From assembly GCA_021432635.1 (NCBI GenBank), contig MU270134.1, positions 38,476 to 102,475 of the forward strand: a stretch of 64,000 nt of DNA, given 5' to 3'. The position numbers and the translations under genes are program-made. This DNA is from Thozetella sp. PMI_491 (lineage: Eukaryota > Ascomycota > Sordariomycetes > Chaetosphaeriales > Chaetosphaeriaceae). Positions 9,840 to 21,593 of the stretch are shown one piece after another; the first letter of the stretch is position 1, and every line of letters starts with the position of its first letter. Below the pieces are notes generated by a model. That model was given only the letters and a program-made list of their open reading frames with translations, was not told the DNA's origin and searched no databases.

Positions 9840-12156
9840 GCAGTGGCTCTTATCTGAAAGGCTGTGGTTCCTTATCGCAGGAAGGCGTGCCGTTCAAGAC
9901 AGGAGAGCGGGGGAGGGACAGAGCGAGAAGAGGAGAGAAAAAAAAAATTAGAAAATTGGAATAGGAATCCAATACACGTCTGTCAAGGGCCCACTCTCTA
10001 TTGCAATTGCGTGCCTGGGGATGTAGCTCACTCAGACGGCGCCCGGAGGATCTGACCAGAAGTTCCTGGTGTTGCAAAATTGGGGCCCTGCGCCAATGGC
10101 GTCGCGCTCGTGATGCTTGGCTTGGCAGCTAGCCGAGGCTTGGGGTTCGAGAGCGTTCCCAAGGCCGGGCTTCCGGCGCATTCGTTTACTGGTCAGAGCG
10201 GCCGGCCCCCTGGCCTAAGCTTCGGACTTGATTATTTTCAGGCCGGTATGCAAGCCATGCTAGGTGAAAACTGGTACGTAGTAGAGTATGTACAGCACAA
10301 GCGAACGAGCACAATTATCACGCACAAGGAGATGCTATACCCAGTATCTCGGGCACAATTAACGAATCAAGTAAATCGCACAGCAGCAAGATTGATGGGG
10401 TTCGAAAACAGTCATACGTGCCAGCTTTACAATAGAAATCAGGTTCAGCTTCTGCATTTTGCTTTTATAAAAATATTACTGGGTGAGCCGGTCACGGCGA
10501 TAAACTGATAGGATTGAGCACTACGGCCAAGGCAAGATAATCTTGCCGCGCGCTGTCTTTTGGTGACTCAACGCCACTACCCAGCGTTTTACCGACTGAC
10601 ATCATTCATGCCTGCTGTGTAGCCTATGGCGGAGCCGCACGCCTGAGGAACAGACAGCATCAGCATCATAATACCAAAGGCACTTAGGTTGTGAGCAAAG
10701 ATATAGACCATGAACAGCCAAAGCAGCACTGGGTGAGGTTATGGATGTCCTATTACCTCCTGGGAGCCTACAGTCGATGGCATTCCTCCCCAAGATCTAA
10801 TTACCCTTTCCAAAGACAACCATTGATCTGTGAAACATTTTGGCTTCTTCAGCATTGCATTTCAAGCCCCTCTGGCTCTTAATTCCTACTTAGACCTGGA
10901 AAGACCCTATGCTTGAGGACGGTGTGTCTAACCACTCGCTCCCATAGCCCAAATCAAAGGAACAGAATTTAGCTTTGGTGCAGAGGCACACCCTGAAGCA
11001 CTAGACCTCCATCTCGACAGCATCATCGCAAGACATGTATTACAGAACAGTATTATTCGCAGGGCTTGCCTAGCTAACCTTCCAGGTCAGCAGTGTCCTG
11101 GCTTATAAGAAGAAAGGTGGGAAAAGGAGATAGAGGTAATTGTTCAAACACACTCACCCGCTTCGTCAACAGGGGTCGATTGAGTCGTGGAGATAATCGC
11201 AACATAGGCGATAATCCTGATGTTATCCAAGGACGTCTCCGCATGCCTTTGAGGAATCGTGGCATCGGCCCTGGGCGAGAGGTGCGTTAAGGAGCAAGGT
11301 AGCCGTGATGTGTAGACACTAATTATTTCGAGACCGACGAGTTTTCGCACGAACACGTCGAGACAAGTAGCAGAAAGCGATGCGGATTGCATGGGCACTC
11401 CATGGACTCGTTCTGCGGTCTGAGCTTGGGTGATCTCGCGCAATGTGATCCGTATGACGACCACCTCCCTGGCAACGGGAATAATGGAGCAGGCCGACCG
11501 GCATTCTGTTGGAACCACTATGACGTGGGCGGGGGAGGCCAATGCAGGAGCTGGTACCGACGGCGGCGTCTTGAAGGATGAACCATCTGTGACGGACAGT
11601 GTGTAGGTTGTGAAGTCGATTCCGACCATATTGCCGACAGGACTCCAATGGATGCCACAGCAGACAATGGAGCTTCAAGGGTGTTTGAGCAAGTGGCCAT
11701 CTTTCGACCACCGTGCGGACACAGCCAGACGGAAGCAAGCGAGAGGTGTTGGTTGACGATTAGCCATGTGTCTGGAGGTTGGCAAGACTGCTGCGTTGGG
11801 TGGGGTGATGGGCAAGGATGGAGGACATGGCCCGAACGAAGTGAGTTAGAAGGAGGGCCGTTTCCGTGGTTGCCAGATTGTTTCTGCTGGGAACTCGACG
11901 TCAGCTTTTGGTACAGGGGATGAAGAAACGGCTGGACGACAGAAGAGGCAGCTTCCTGATTTCGACAATATGAGCAGTCTGCTCTACTCACGAGAAGAAT
12001 CATGCCGTGAGAAGCGTCGAAGCCAGAGTTCTTGCGACCTTAAGGTCGCTTGAGTTAGAAGGAGGGCCCCGGGCTGGACCGCCGTGCCGGTACCGGGGTT
12101 GTCAAAAAGAATCTGCACCGCGCCAGCTGTCTCCATCGCAGAAGCCGTCATCCCCC
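9840..12156. other. Gene-poor region with an 18-bp direct repeat
   Basis: Several overlapping short frames occur on both strands, none with a convincing domain or splice set. TGAGTTAGAAGGAGGGCC occurs at 11842-11859 and again at 12051-12068 (second copy in the same orientation). Confidence 0.4.
11842..12068 (+). repeat. Pair of identical 18-bp direct repeats, 209 bp apart
   Basis: The 18-mer TGAGTTAGAAGGAGGGCC is present at 11842-11859 and 12051-12068. Flanks differ, so it is not a longer duplication. Function unknown. Confidence 0.7.
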
Positions 12157-12733
12157 CTAAAGGGTCAGACTATCCAGAGGTACCGCCGGGAAACGCTCGC
12201 CGAGTAGGCGAAGCAATACGGGAGTGAGCAGCTGAGCTGCCCGACTGGCCATTGCGACAAAGACCTTCTGCAGGGTTTCCGCTACAGAAAGTTGAAATCG
12301 ACCAGTCTTCCGTAGAACCACCGCCGCATCCAGTGCGATGCCGAGTCCGGCTTCGACTCCGGCGCGGCCGATCTGGGAAAGAAAGGGGAAAAGACGTTCA
12401 AAAAATGAACATGATAAAAGAAATGGCCAAAAAATGACCAAAATATCTGTCAAAAGATCTCCGCAAGAAGCATACTGCAGAGGAAACAGATTCTTCTCAG
12501 AACAGGCTGCTTGCTGGACTATTTAAGTCGACCTACGTGCCAACCGCCCACCCCCCTCAATATATACAAAACGAAGAGATGAGCCTCAGGCTCGCGAAGC
12601 TTACCTGAACATCTTTGAGCGATGGTATCGTCAGGAGCTCCTTCCCTCTGGCCATGAATAGCAGTCCGCCTGAGCCCGAGTGATGTTTTTCATTTCCTTC
12701 CAAGGGAGCTCCCTCCATTCGAAAGGAAGGCAT
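12157..12733 (-). CDS. Candidate small protein of about 114 aa, two exons, unknown
   Basis: Putative exons 12733-12605 and 12372-12157 join in phase 0 across an intron with a strong donor (CAG|gtaagc) and a strong pyrimidine-rich acceptor (tttcccag). The second exon has good fungal codon use and encodes a helix-rich Ala/Leu/Val segment (GRAGVEAGLGIALDAAVVL, then a second helix with FVAMASRAAQLLTPVLLRLL). The start is uncertain; alternative ATGs exist at 12655. I do not recognise the family. The 232-nt intron is long for this window. Confidence 0.3.
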
Positions 12734-13323
12734 CTTGCTGTCTTCGCGATCTTGAGGTAGGAGCCGACCGAGGAAAGGCAAATACCGATCTTGTCTGCCT
12801 GTTGTCCATCCCCGAATCCTAGCGCCGCAGAAGTCGCTCACCGGCACCTTCCACGTCGCAGCAGATGGAGCGGACCGCGAACCCGCAAGATGTGTGCTGC
12901 TCGCATTATCATGCAATAACACCTAGACGATCACTACATGTCGTCAATGCTCTGCTCATCGGCCTCTTTACAATCGTCAAGCATGCGTATCAGCTGGTGG
13001 AGCGCAGAATCCATGTAAGAGGCACCGGGGTAGCTCGTAATCTGGTGCTGTGGTGTTCCGCCCCTGCGCGGTCCTTAGGAAGTTGAGGTGTATTTTCTCC
13101 GATACATTGCTATAGGTAGTTGGATCCTAATCAGGGCATTTCGGCTTGTAGCTCTGCCATGACCCTGTCCGCCTGAAAGCTTACCATGTCTTAAACGAGC
13201 TATCTCCTTTCCCCATACCCATAACTTAAAGGCTTACTTTCGGAGGTTGCAGAGCCTTTACTCACTGAGTCTTCCTCAATTTTCTTCGCTCCTGCACTCT
13301 TGCGAATCACCTCAGCCACTGAA
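12734..13323. other. Intergenic region
   Basis: No supported coding exon. The last 60 bases before 13324 are C/T-rich, like a fungal leader. Confidence 0.4.
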
Positions 13324-13938
13324 ATGGACGTTTGGTGCCGCGATGCCTTTACTCTGGACGACGACGAGCGCTGCGAAGTCTGCCTGAGCTGGGCCCAGCC
13401 TTGCTACGGGTGTTGTATGAGCGCGTTCCCCGCCGGAGTACGTAGCAGGGGAGAGACACGTTCCATATGGCAGCATGCCGTCAACCGCCCCTCGGTCTGC
13501 CCTCCACCGCTCACATTGATCGAGGGGAGGCAAGTGACTCTGATTTGCGTGAGGGAATCACACACCCTCGTCGTCGTGCATCATGGAGAACAAACTGAGC
13601 CCGCACGCCATTGGCAGCCGCCGGATCCGATAGTCTACGAAATCCGACCGAGCCCCTTCGTCCAAGTTCTGAATACATTGAGACGAGGCGACGAAAGACC
13701 CCTACTGCTGAGACTGCTTGCGCGGTCCGGGACGAGCCGGCTGGTGTACGAGTCGTCCCACCGACGTGGCACGGCGCATGCCGTGGGGCTCTGGCCGACG
13801 CACCATCTTTCTTTCTTCTCCGACATAATCCTGGACCGAATGCGGTCGAGGATGCGTCTTATCAAGCGAGAGGGTCTTTTTTCGGCATGCTTTGGCACGT
13901 GGCGATTGTCACTGATCCTATCGCGGGATATCGATTGA
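13324..13938 (+). CDS. Candidate Cys-rich hypothetical protein, structure uncertain
   Basis: An ATG at 13324 follows a pyrimidine-rich leader. It opens a frame whose first 40 residues are Cys-rich with spacing suggestive of a zinc knuckle (WCRDA, then CEVCLSWAQPCYGCC). The frame continues to 13938, but the later part looks less protein-like, and a gtacgt donor at about 13438 suggests an intron I could not close. It may be a real gene with another 3' structure or a relic. No family is recognised. Confidence 0.28.
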   Translation: MDVWCRDAFTLDDDERCEVCLSWAQPCYGCCMSAFPAGVRSRGETRSIWQHAVNRPSVCPPPLTLIEGRQVTLICVRESHTLVVVHHGEQTEPARHWQPPDPIVYEIRPSPFVQVLNTLRRGDERPLLLRLLARSGTSRLVYESSHRRGTAHAVGLWPTHHLSFFSDIILDRMRSRMRLIKREGLFSACFGTWRLSLILSRDID

Positions 13939-15216
13939 GGAAGACGGCCACTGCGGCGGGCAAAGGAGCGGATAGAGCGGTCTCTACCTCGGCGATTTGG
14001 CCCGGCCGGTGACAATGATCCTTTTCAAGCTGCGACCATTCCGGTTTAAGACTATTTCCCCTCTTGCTGCGATACGATAGTAAGCCCGGTTTCCTACCCT
14101 GATTTTCCAGCCGCCGCTCGACACACAGCTACCGTTAACTTTTGCTCAAGGTTTAGATGAGCCAGCCATTCGTTCCTCGCGCCCTCAGGGGCCACCCGGA
14201 CCACACCAAGCACCTTCAACGATTAACTTCCGCACCTTCTAGGCGACTCTGGCTGTGGGGTAGGGCTTTCAGGTCGAGAATAAGTACGTATATCCGACTG
14301 CCGGGGGGTGGGGGGGTGTCAGCTATAAGTCGGTACTAGAGATACCATACAGTGAGGCTAGGGAGACCTATGATTAGACACCTTTTTAAACAGTGACTTT
14401 ATGACAGGTAAGGGAATCATGCATTTTACTGAGCGACACTTTTCAGTTCCTTCTCGTTGCTTAAGGGTACAATTTTTTGCCCCTGTAGCGACTCAATGCA
14501 GACCCTTTTGAGCAGACAGGCAACATTTATGAGCACGCATCGAGCAAATTGCACGGAAGTCTGACAGTCGTCCGAAAAGGCTAATATAAATAGAGAAAGA
14601 AGGTGGGTTTAAAGGGTTCCACAGCATTCTACGCGTTTGATTGCTCCCCCTTCGTTTGCAGGTCGGGCATCATGATCCGGCAGAGTATGAAAGGCGCATA
14701 GGTATCTAGACGGGGCAGGGAATGTCGACTGCTCAATACAGTATACCTAGCTCCGCTTAATTGCATTACTAGATATCAAGTATAGTACGTCTTTTCTACA
14801 TGTAAGCTATACGGACTTGCAGATATAGATTGTTAGTCTATCACATTTAGAATAGCTGAATTGAGCGGAGGGAATATTGTATCTGCTTAGTAGACTTTGA
14901 ACAGCCCACATGTAGCTGAAAGAGTAGGTATGTTGACGAATTAAAGTGTGGCCTCAGCGTGGCCTCAATGGGGCCTCGAGTGTGGCCTCAAAAATTCCGA
15001 GGTATTTATTGGCTTCGTCTCTACCCCAACTATTCGTTTCTCCCCTCGATGAGGTTAGGCACTGGCCGGCTGGCAGCTAATCCCAGCTTTGGCGGATTAG
15101 GTACGTCAAGTCTCCCTTACATCCACGGAAAGGCTAACTTGAACTAGGCCCAGCATATATCTTACCGCACTTCCTCGTGTACGATCCCGACCTTAGCCTA
15201 CTAGGCTATCCAGTAG
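13939..15216. other. AT-rich gene-poor region with GGCCTC repeats
   Basis: The stretch 14340-15000 is noticeably AT-rich compared with its flanks and has no open frame of interest. Four GGCCTC-containing units lie at 14946-14990 (GTGGCCTCA type). This looks like decayed non-coding or repeat-derived DNA, but no transposon protein could be read. Confidence 0.4.
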
Positions 15217-16160
15217 TCTAGGCAGGGGCAATTCAGCTCCTGCCTAAAACACATTTCTGAGCGATGGAGAAGCAATAAAGATCAAAGTAACGCGGGCGAC
15301 GGATGGGAAGAACACAACGGCGTGGCTGAGGGGTGGCCAGTTCCAGGGTTATGGTATTCCTCCACGCAGTTCTTTCCGGACAACGTCCAGCCTTGCTTTG
15401 ATAATCTTGATTGCTTAGGGGTGGGTGGGTGTCACAGCAACGAACTGTCATTTGATGATCTCTTCCTTAACTCCCTTTACAATGTTGATTGCTTGTCCGA
15501 CGAACCCTTCTTGAACGCCAACACTAAGCCAGATACGATGATATTTTCGAACCAATATCCACACAGTCAGCAACTTGATTTAGATTTTAGGCTTGAAGAA
15601 GCTTTGGATCAAGATGCTGGAACTGTTGAGAATCCTCTGGTGCTCAGCGCTCTCAGCGACTGCCACACATCCTCCGGTCCCTCGTCTCAATTATCAACAG
15701 GCAATGACCAGACAAGTATTATGGATGCATCGACAGGACGAGAAATACCTCCAGTTCAATTCACGGAAGTGAACTCAGAGAGAAACGAAAAAGAGGTATT
15801 GGAAAACCCACCAGACGACTCATCACTCGAATCTACGGCTGGCTCGTGGCCATGCGATTTCCCGTCGTGTAGTCGCGTGTGTTTTAGTCAGAAGCTCCTC
15901 ATGTATGACTACCAATAATTGGTGTTGTAGTTAAAGGCTAACATAACTTTAGTCAACATAAGCGCTGCCATAAGAAAGCACACCTCTGTTCTCAACCAGC
16001 CTGTGTAGAGAAAGATGTACGCTTTAGCACGAAAAGGGACCTTCAGCGTCACAATGAGCTAGTTCATGAGGGGAAACGGCTGACTTGCCAGTACTGTTCG
16101 AAGCAAGTGAAGCGGAAGGACAATTTGAGGCGACATATTATGACAGTTCATCGCTGTTGA
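15217..16160 (+). CDS. C2H2 zinc-finger protein, 5' end unresolved (possible fragment)
   Basis: Exon ...-15902 and exon 15953-16160 join in phase 2 across a 50-nt intron (donor gtatga, branch CTAAC, acceptor tag). The 3' part encodes three C2H2 fingers: C-x4-C-x12-H-x3-H split by the intron, C-x4-C-x13-H-x4-H, and C-x2-C-x12-H-x4-H (CQYCSKQVKRKDNLRRH). The long N-terminal part is acidic, Ser/Asn/Gln-rich and unstructured, like an activation region. The frame is open back to a TAG at 15214, yet has no in-frame ATG until 15538. The start must therefore come from an upstream exon I could not place, be at 15538, or be lost. A nuclear DNA-binding role is inferred from the fingers. AT-rich, gene-poor flanks make truncation plausible. 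Confidence 0.65.
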
Positions 16161-19100
16161 CAGGAATTTATGGACGGTTTCTTTTTTTTTCTTTTTTTGT
16201 AACGACTGAGTAGGCTACGACCGCACCGAGGCGTCACGGGCGGGCCCAAGGGCCCGCCCTGGCACCCCGCATAGTCAAGAGGCAACCCTGGTACTTTACT
16301 GTGAGACAATTGAATTTATTATTAATGGTTACTCGTAAAGAGCGCTTTTCAGAAATCTCTGGCAAGTTCTTGGCGTAAGGTGGTCTCGGCCTAAATTTGA
16401 TTTTTGCCGGAGACAGCGGCACTCGTCGAACTGCGAACTCAACACCCCCGAACGAAGCTCTAGAATCTGCACTGTAGATTCAGGTAGGGTTAAAGGGAGA
16501 AAGTCCCGTAAAGGATCTCATTGCGTGATTTTTATCAAATTGCGCTTGATGATGATGGAACGAACGGGATGGAACAGGGTTAAGTTGAGTTCAGCACGGG
16601 AATCGGAAAGGAGATAACGTGGATCGTCAAGCTTCCGAGCATGTGAAAGAACAGGATGAACTTCCAAAACCAGAATTACAGATATCAGTCACGGCTGGGT
16701 GTAGGTTTCTAAGGTGGCTAAGACTCTACGAACAACCTATGGGGCTGAACTGCTAGCGCACGCGACTCTGGTCCAGCGCATACCTATGTGTCGTGCATTG
16801 TCTCAGCCCACGAGCTGCATCCTTCCTTAACCAGCTTAGCGACTGCACCTTAGTCTATCGACTTCCTGCTTTGCCACACCGAGCACGGCGCAGTGGACGG
16901 GGACCGTGTCATGTGATCGACATGGAAGGCATCTTACCGACTTTAAGCTTCTTTGGGCAGTTGCCGGAGTGTGAGAGTCTATTTACGACGGCATGGGCGA
17001 AGAACTGGATGACTTGGATCCGTCGAGAGGCGGATCGCTTTTTACCTCGGGTCTTGGCAGCCACGCCGCAGGGCTCCTACGTCGATCAGTTCTGTGAGCA
17101 CTTGCATCCTCCAGCGCGGGAAGTTCATGCCACCGGCCCCCCCGCCCCCCCCGGCTCTGTCGATCTTTGGAGGCCGTTTTCAGGCTGGCATTATTCACAC
17201 CTGATCCCCCCAGCTACGAGTTCTGATAGGCTGCATGTGGAAATCGGCAAAAAGGGCAGTCTTCACATAATCTTGTTGGTTCTACTGCTTCCAAGGCCCG
17301 GGCGTGATTGTGCTGTCGATTTGCGTTCGATAGAACGGGCGGTTTCGGAGCCGGGAGGCCAGGTGTTGACGCGGCGTTGTGGTTGGCAGGCGAGCGGCGC
17401 AAGCAAGGTTGCGGCGTTGTGATTAGGCAAGGCGAATAGTTAGCTAATGCCTGTTCCGCGGATCTTGTTAGTCACGGCGCGGACGGTTGAGCCTCTTAGG
17501 TTCCTGGAGGCTCTGCGCATTAATTTGTGTTTAGTTGGTTGCGGGGCATGGGGTCGTCCCGTGCTACTACTATGCGATGGATTAGGAGGGTAGTACGGGT
17601 TGTTGTCTATTTTCCCATCTTTTCCTTGGTTCTTTTTCTATCTGTCTCAAGATTCGTTGCCGTCGCCCCCATTCGCATCTCATGGACTGAATTTTTTTTG
17701 TGTTGCGGTCAGGGGCAAGTAGAAAAAAAACACTTAGGGTGCTACAGCGTGTGGAGCCGCTGCAGAAATAGCGCTCGCAACTGTCTTGGACTACTTCGTT
17801 AGAGGGTTGCAGTGGGGTCTCAGTCTGAGGGGCTCTGCCAGGGGGAGTAAACATGTGTTGCAAGGGCGTGGCGAAGTGGTGAAGTGGGGGCGGGCAGTGA
17901 GCCACGGCGCGACTTGGCGACACGGCTCGACGCCGTAGGAGGGGGCTTGCATATCGACAGCGCGGTGCCTGCGCCTTCTGCGCCCGTCATGCTACGGGGA
18001 GACCGCCACTGATCCGTGCTACTAGGGAGGAGGAGGAGGAGCCATGGAGCACCTCTTTTTTTTTTTTTTTTCTCATGCCCGGCCTAGGCTGCAAATCGTA
18101 ATGCAAACGATGCAGAGCCCCCTCTAATCGGCTGCCTTGCTCCCGCCAAGCGCCACGCCGGTCCCTGACGATCCCCGATGGGCGCCGAATTTGTCAACCC
18201 GACACCTCTGGCGCGAGGCAGCCAATCCATTTGGGGGCAAGCATGGCGACCAAGGCTTGCATGGCAAGGCGCCTCTTCCGCTGCAGTAGCGGGGCGACGA
18301 ACCTGCGAGCGGGCACCGAAGATGGAACCGCGCACCGAGCACGGGTCAGGAAGGCGCCGTGTACGCCGTGTACGCCGTGTACAGACACACTGACACAGTA
18401 AGCATGTGGTGTATTCTTGGACAATGATTGAGGCCGTTTAGCGCCGCCCAAGAGCTCTGCCCTAAGCTCCTGCCCACCTCGCCGAGCAGCCCGAGGCGGA
18501 TCGCTCCGCCCGCCTTGCCCATGATAGAAGCTGCACGGCCGACGACGGGAGCGAAGAGAGCGCGCCTGGGACAACAAGGCTGTCTTCGCAAGCCGAGAGG
18601 CTCGTCGCGGAGATGGAAGGGGGAGAAGAGCTGGCGGATTAACCCCAAGGGTCAGGATGTCCTCCCGGAGGAACCCCTGATTGGCCGCAGCTGCCGGCGC
18701 AGATCGCCTCGTCAATCGACCTGACCTTCCCGAATTAGTCCAACTTGGTTTCAGCATCTCCCAGCATCCAGGTTGCCATCCCAGAGCTCGTCCAATCCCT
18801 TCCCGGACTTCATCTTTCCCAGGCAGCCCAAATTTCCCTTCCACTCCCATGGCCACCGAGGCTCCCCGCACTGGTCCCCAACCTGCCCTGCCTTGGGCTC
18901 TCTTGGCCGCTTTCCCTCCGTCTTGGCCCTGCGCGATGGTAAATCGTGCCCCTCCCTTCGGGTCGATCCTCATTGCCGGCGGGGCTCGCTCGGCGCTGGT
19001 TGCATCGCTAGTATTCCGTAGTACTGTGGTGCTGCTATTGCAACCCAACTTGCCAAGCTGCTTCCCGCGCAATGGTACAGAGTTACGCGCCTAACGCTTG

Positions 19101-20005
19101 TTTCGACCTCGGCCGCCATCAATGGCTGCCTCGACCAACCACAGCCTCGCCATGGTGTCTTCACAGCCCATGAAGGATGACAGGGAGCGGCTCGTCTAGG
19201 TGAGCGCGCGAATCCGCGCCCGTCACTCAGCCCTGGTGTGGGGTGCGATCACCCCGGCTCGATGGGGCCCGACTCTCCTGTGATCTTGGAGCTTGGGAAA
19301 CACCGGGAAACACCCAGGGCAAAGCTAAGTAAACAGGGCCACATGCGCCGTCGCCGTGGCTCCATGGTTCGACCCAAGCATGGACCCGTGGCGGCTCCAC
19401 GTATACACCCTGGGGCCGAATGCGCGCCGCTTGGGGGCGCCATCCATGCATGTGCCCGTTGTCGAACCAAGCATGCGCGGCAAAGTTGCAGGACTGGCGC
19501 CGGGCGGGAGGCCCACTGCCTGTGGCGACCTCTCATCCAAGCCCCTGACCTGCCCCTTTCGTCACCAATGAGGACTGGTGCGCCATTCGTCAACGCCGCG
19601 CAGGCCAGCGTAACTACCGTGCTTGGCATGTTTGACGTGCCCCTGCCCGCCAAATTGAGTACCGTTTCCCCAGACCGAATCGGATGGCAGCAGCGGCGCG
19701 GAAGCCGGCATACTAGCTGCGCCCGTCCTTGCTTGTTCCTCCGAGGCCCCCCAGCCTCCAGCCCAGGATAGGTGCTGTTCGCCGTTGGACAAGAGTATAC
19801 ATGAGATCGCGAAGTGGGGCGAGGTGGGTTGTGGAATCATCAGCGGCCCAAGAATGAGATATAACTGCGGCCATGGTCCCTCCTACCTCCTGTTCCCTAT
19901 CCGCCATCCTCACCACACCGACCTCTAGTCCATTCGCTCCAGTATCTCCTTCTCGAGGCTTTTCTTCTTCTTCTTCCACACGCCCAGTTATCCACCACCG
20001 CCGAG
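16161..20005. other. 3.8-kb region without a supported gene
   Basis: Long GC-rich frames occur on both strands (for example 16922-17422 plus and 18194-19072 minus), but their composition is low-complexity and they overlap each other. Simple repeats: a 16-T run at 18056-18071 and three copies of GCCGTGTAC at 18356-18382. The last 150 bp are C/T-rich and act as leader for the protease gene. Confidence 0.45.
18356..18382 (+). repeat. Tandem repeat, 9-bp unit x3
   Basis: Three perfect head-to-tail copies of GCCGTGTAC. Confidence 0.85.
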
Positions 20006-21298
20006 ATGCAGACCTTCGGCGCTTTCCTTGTCACTTTCCTTGCGGCCTCCGGCCTCGTGGCCGCCGCTCCCACCACTAAGATCGGGATTCCCGTGGACGC
20101 CGCCTCGGGCACCTACTCAGCCAAGACCGTCCGCAACCTCGGCTTCGTCCGGCACGGCCCCTCGGCCCTTGCCAAGACCTACAACAAGTTCGGCAAGGCC
20201 GTGCCCGCCAATGTAGCTGCCGCCGTCCAGCGCAACAAAGCCCTCTGGGCGGCCACCAAGCGCGCCACCAACGGCACCGGCTCGGCCGTGGCCTCCCCAG
20301 AGCAGTACGATATCGAGTACTTGACGGAGGTACAGATCGGAACGCCGGCCCAGACGCTCAAACTGGACTTCGATACCGGCTCCTCTGATCTATGGGTCTT
20401 TTCGACTTCTACTGCCAGCGCCGGCACCGGCCACACCAAGTTCGACCCCTCCAAGTCCAGCACCGCCAAGAAGATGACCGGTGCCACCTGGAGCATCTCC
20501 TATGGAGATGGGTCTAGCTCGAGCGGAGACGTCTACACCGACGTGGTGTCGGTCGGCGGGCTCGCCGTCAAGAGCCAGGCCGTCGAGACGGCCAAGAAGG
20601 TGTCGCAGGAGTTTGCGTCGTTCGCCGGTGACGGTCTCCTGGGCCTCGCCTTCAGCACCCTGAACACGATCAAGCCAAAGGCGCAGACTACCTTCTTTGA
20701 CACGGCCCTCTCCTCGCTCGACCAGCCGCTTTTCACCGCTGACCTGAAGCACGATGCTGGTGCGTATCCATCCCTCTCCCCGCTGCCTGCAAATGCGCCA
20801 TGACACTAACGTTCCTTTGCAGATGGTAGTTACAACTTCGGCTACATCGATGATGCGGCTTTCACGGGCGAGATCACCTACACCGCTGTTGATGACAGCC
20901 AAGGCTTCTGGACCTTCGACTCCAAGGTCGGCTCCAACTCTGTGAACGCTATTGCCGACACTGGCACCACCCTCATGCTCCTCCCTGACGCTGTCGTCGA
21001 GGAGTACTACAGCAACGTGTCGGGCGCCAAGCTCGACCAGACCCAGGGTGGCTACACGTTTGACTGCGACGCCAAGACTCCTGACTTTGAGTTCACTGTC
21101 GAGGGCGCCACCGTCACCGTCCCCGGCGAGTACATGAACTACGCCCCGGTCGACACTACGGGCAAGAGCTGCTTCGGTGGCCTGCAGAGCGACGCCGACA
21201 TCGGCATCTCTATCTACGGCGATGTCGCCCTCAAGGCGGCCTTTGTGGTGTTCAACGGCGGCGAGAAGACGCTCGGCTTTGCTGCCAAGAAGCTTTAG
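20006..21298 (+). CDS. Secreted aspartic protease, pepsin family A1 (endothiapepsin-like)
   Basis: Exons 20006-20759 and 20823-21298 (donor gtgcgt, acceptor gcag, phase 1) give 409 aa. Residues 1-20 form a signal peptide (MQTFGAFLVTFLAASGLVAA). A propeptide runs to about residue 95. The mature enzyme begins near YDIEYLTEVQIGTP. Catalytic aspartates sit in DTGSSDLW (Asp123) and DTGTT (Asp297). The flap Tyr is in SYGDGSS, and the C-terminus IGISIYGDVALKAAFVVF matches family A1. One Cys pair flanks the C-terminal lobe (FDCDA, KSCFGG). It is an acid endopeptidase acting outside the cell in nutrition. It is convergent with the P450 gene, with stop codons 295 bp apart. Confidence 0.96.
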
Positions 21299-21593
21299 AC
21301 ATGCCCTTCCCCACGCGACCGGGCTTCGCGAGCCTGAGGCTCATCTCTTCGTTTTGTATATACCCTTCATGATTACGACTATTTGGGAGCGGCATTAAAG
21401 GGGTCAAAGTACCTAAGATACCTATATATCGGAGGCTCTGTATGATAAGAATCTGAAACGGAATGATATGACATGATTCCGAATGTTGCTTCACGTTCAC
21501 TATTGCTCTGCTGCCCTGTGTCCTCGTCGTGCTTAGGAGACGAGGGTGAAGAATTACCGCGTCTGCTATCCTGAGTAGAGCCGACGCCCTTGG

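Noticed and set aside
10080-10508. 142-codon plus-strand frame
   Set aside because: No leader or intron signals, and the sequence does not look protein-coding.
11144-12003. Three overlapping minus-strand frames
   Set aside because: No combination of splice sites joins them into a protein with recognisable features.
16922-17422. Plus-strand frame with a plausible beginning (MEGILPTLSFF)
   Set aside because: The second half is low-complexity and no homologous pattern is recognised; not enough to call a gene.
18194-19072. 292-codon minus-strand frame
   Set aside because: Overlaps plus-strand frames of similar length in GC-rich DNA; no domain, signal peptide or splice support.
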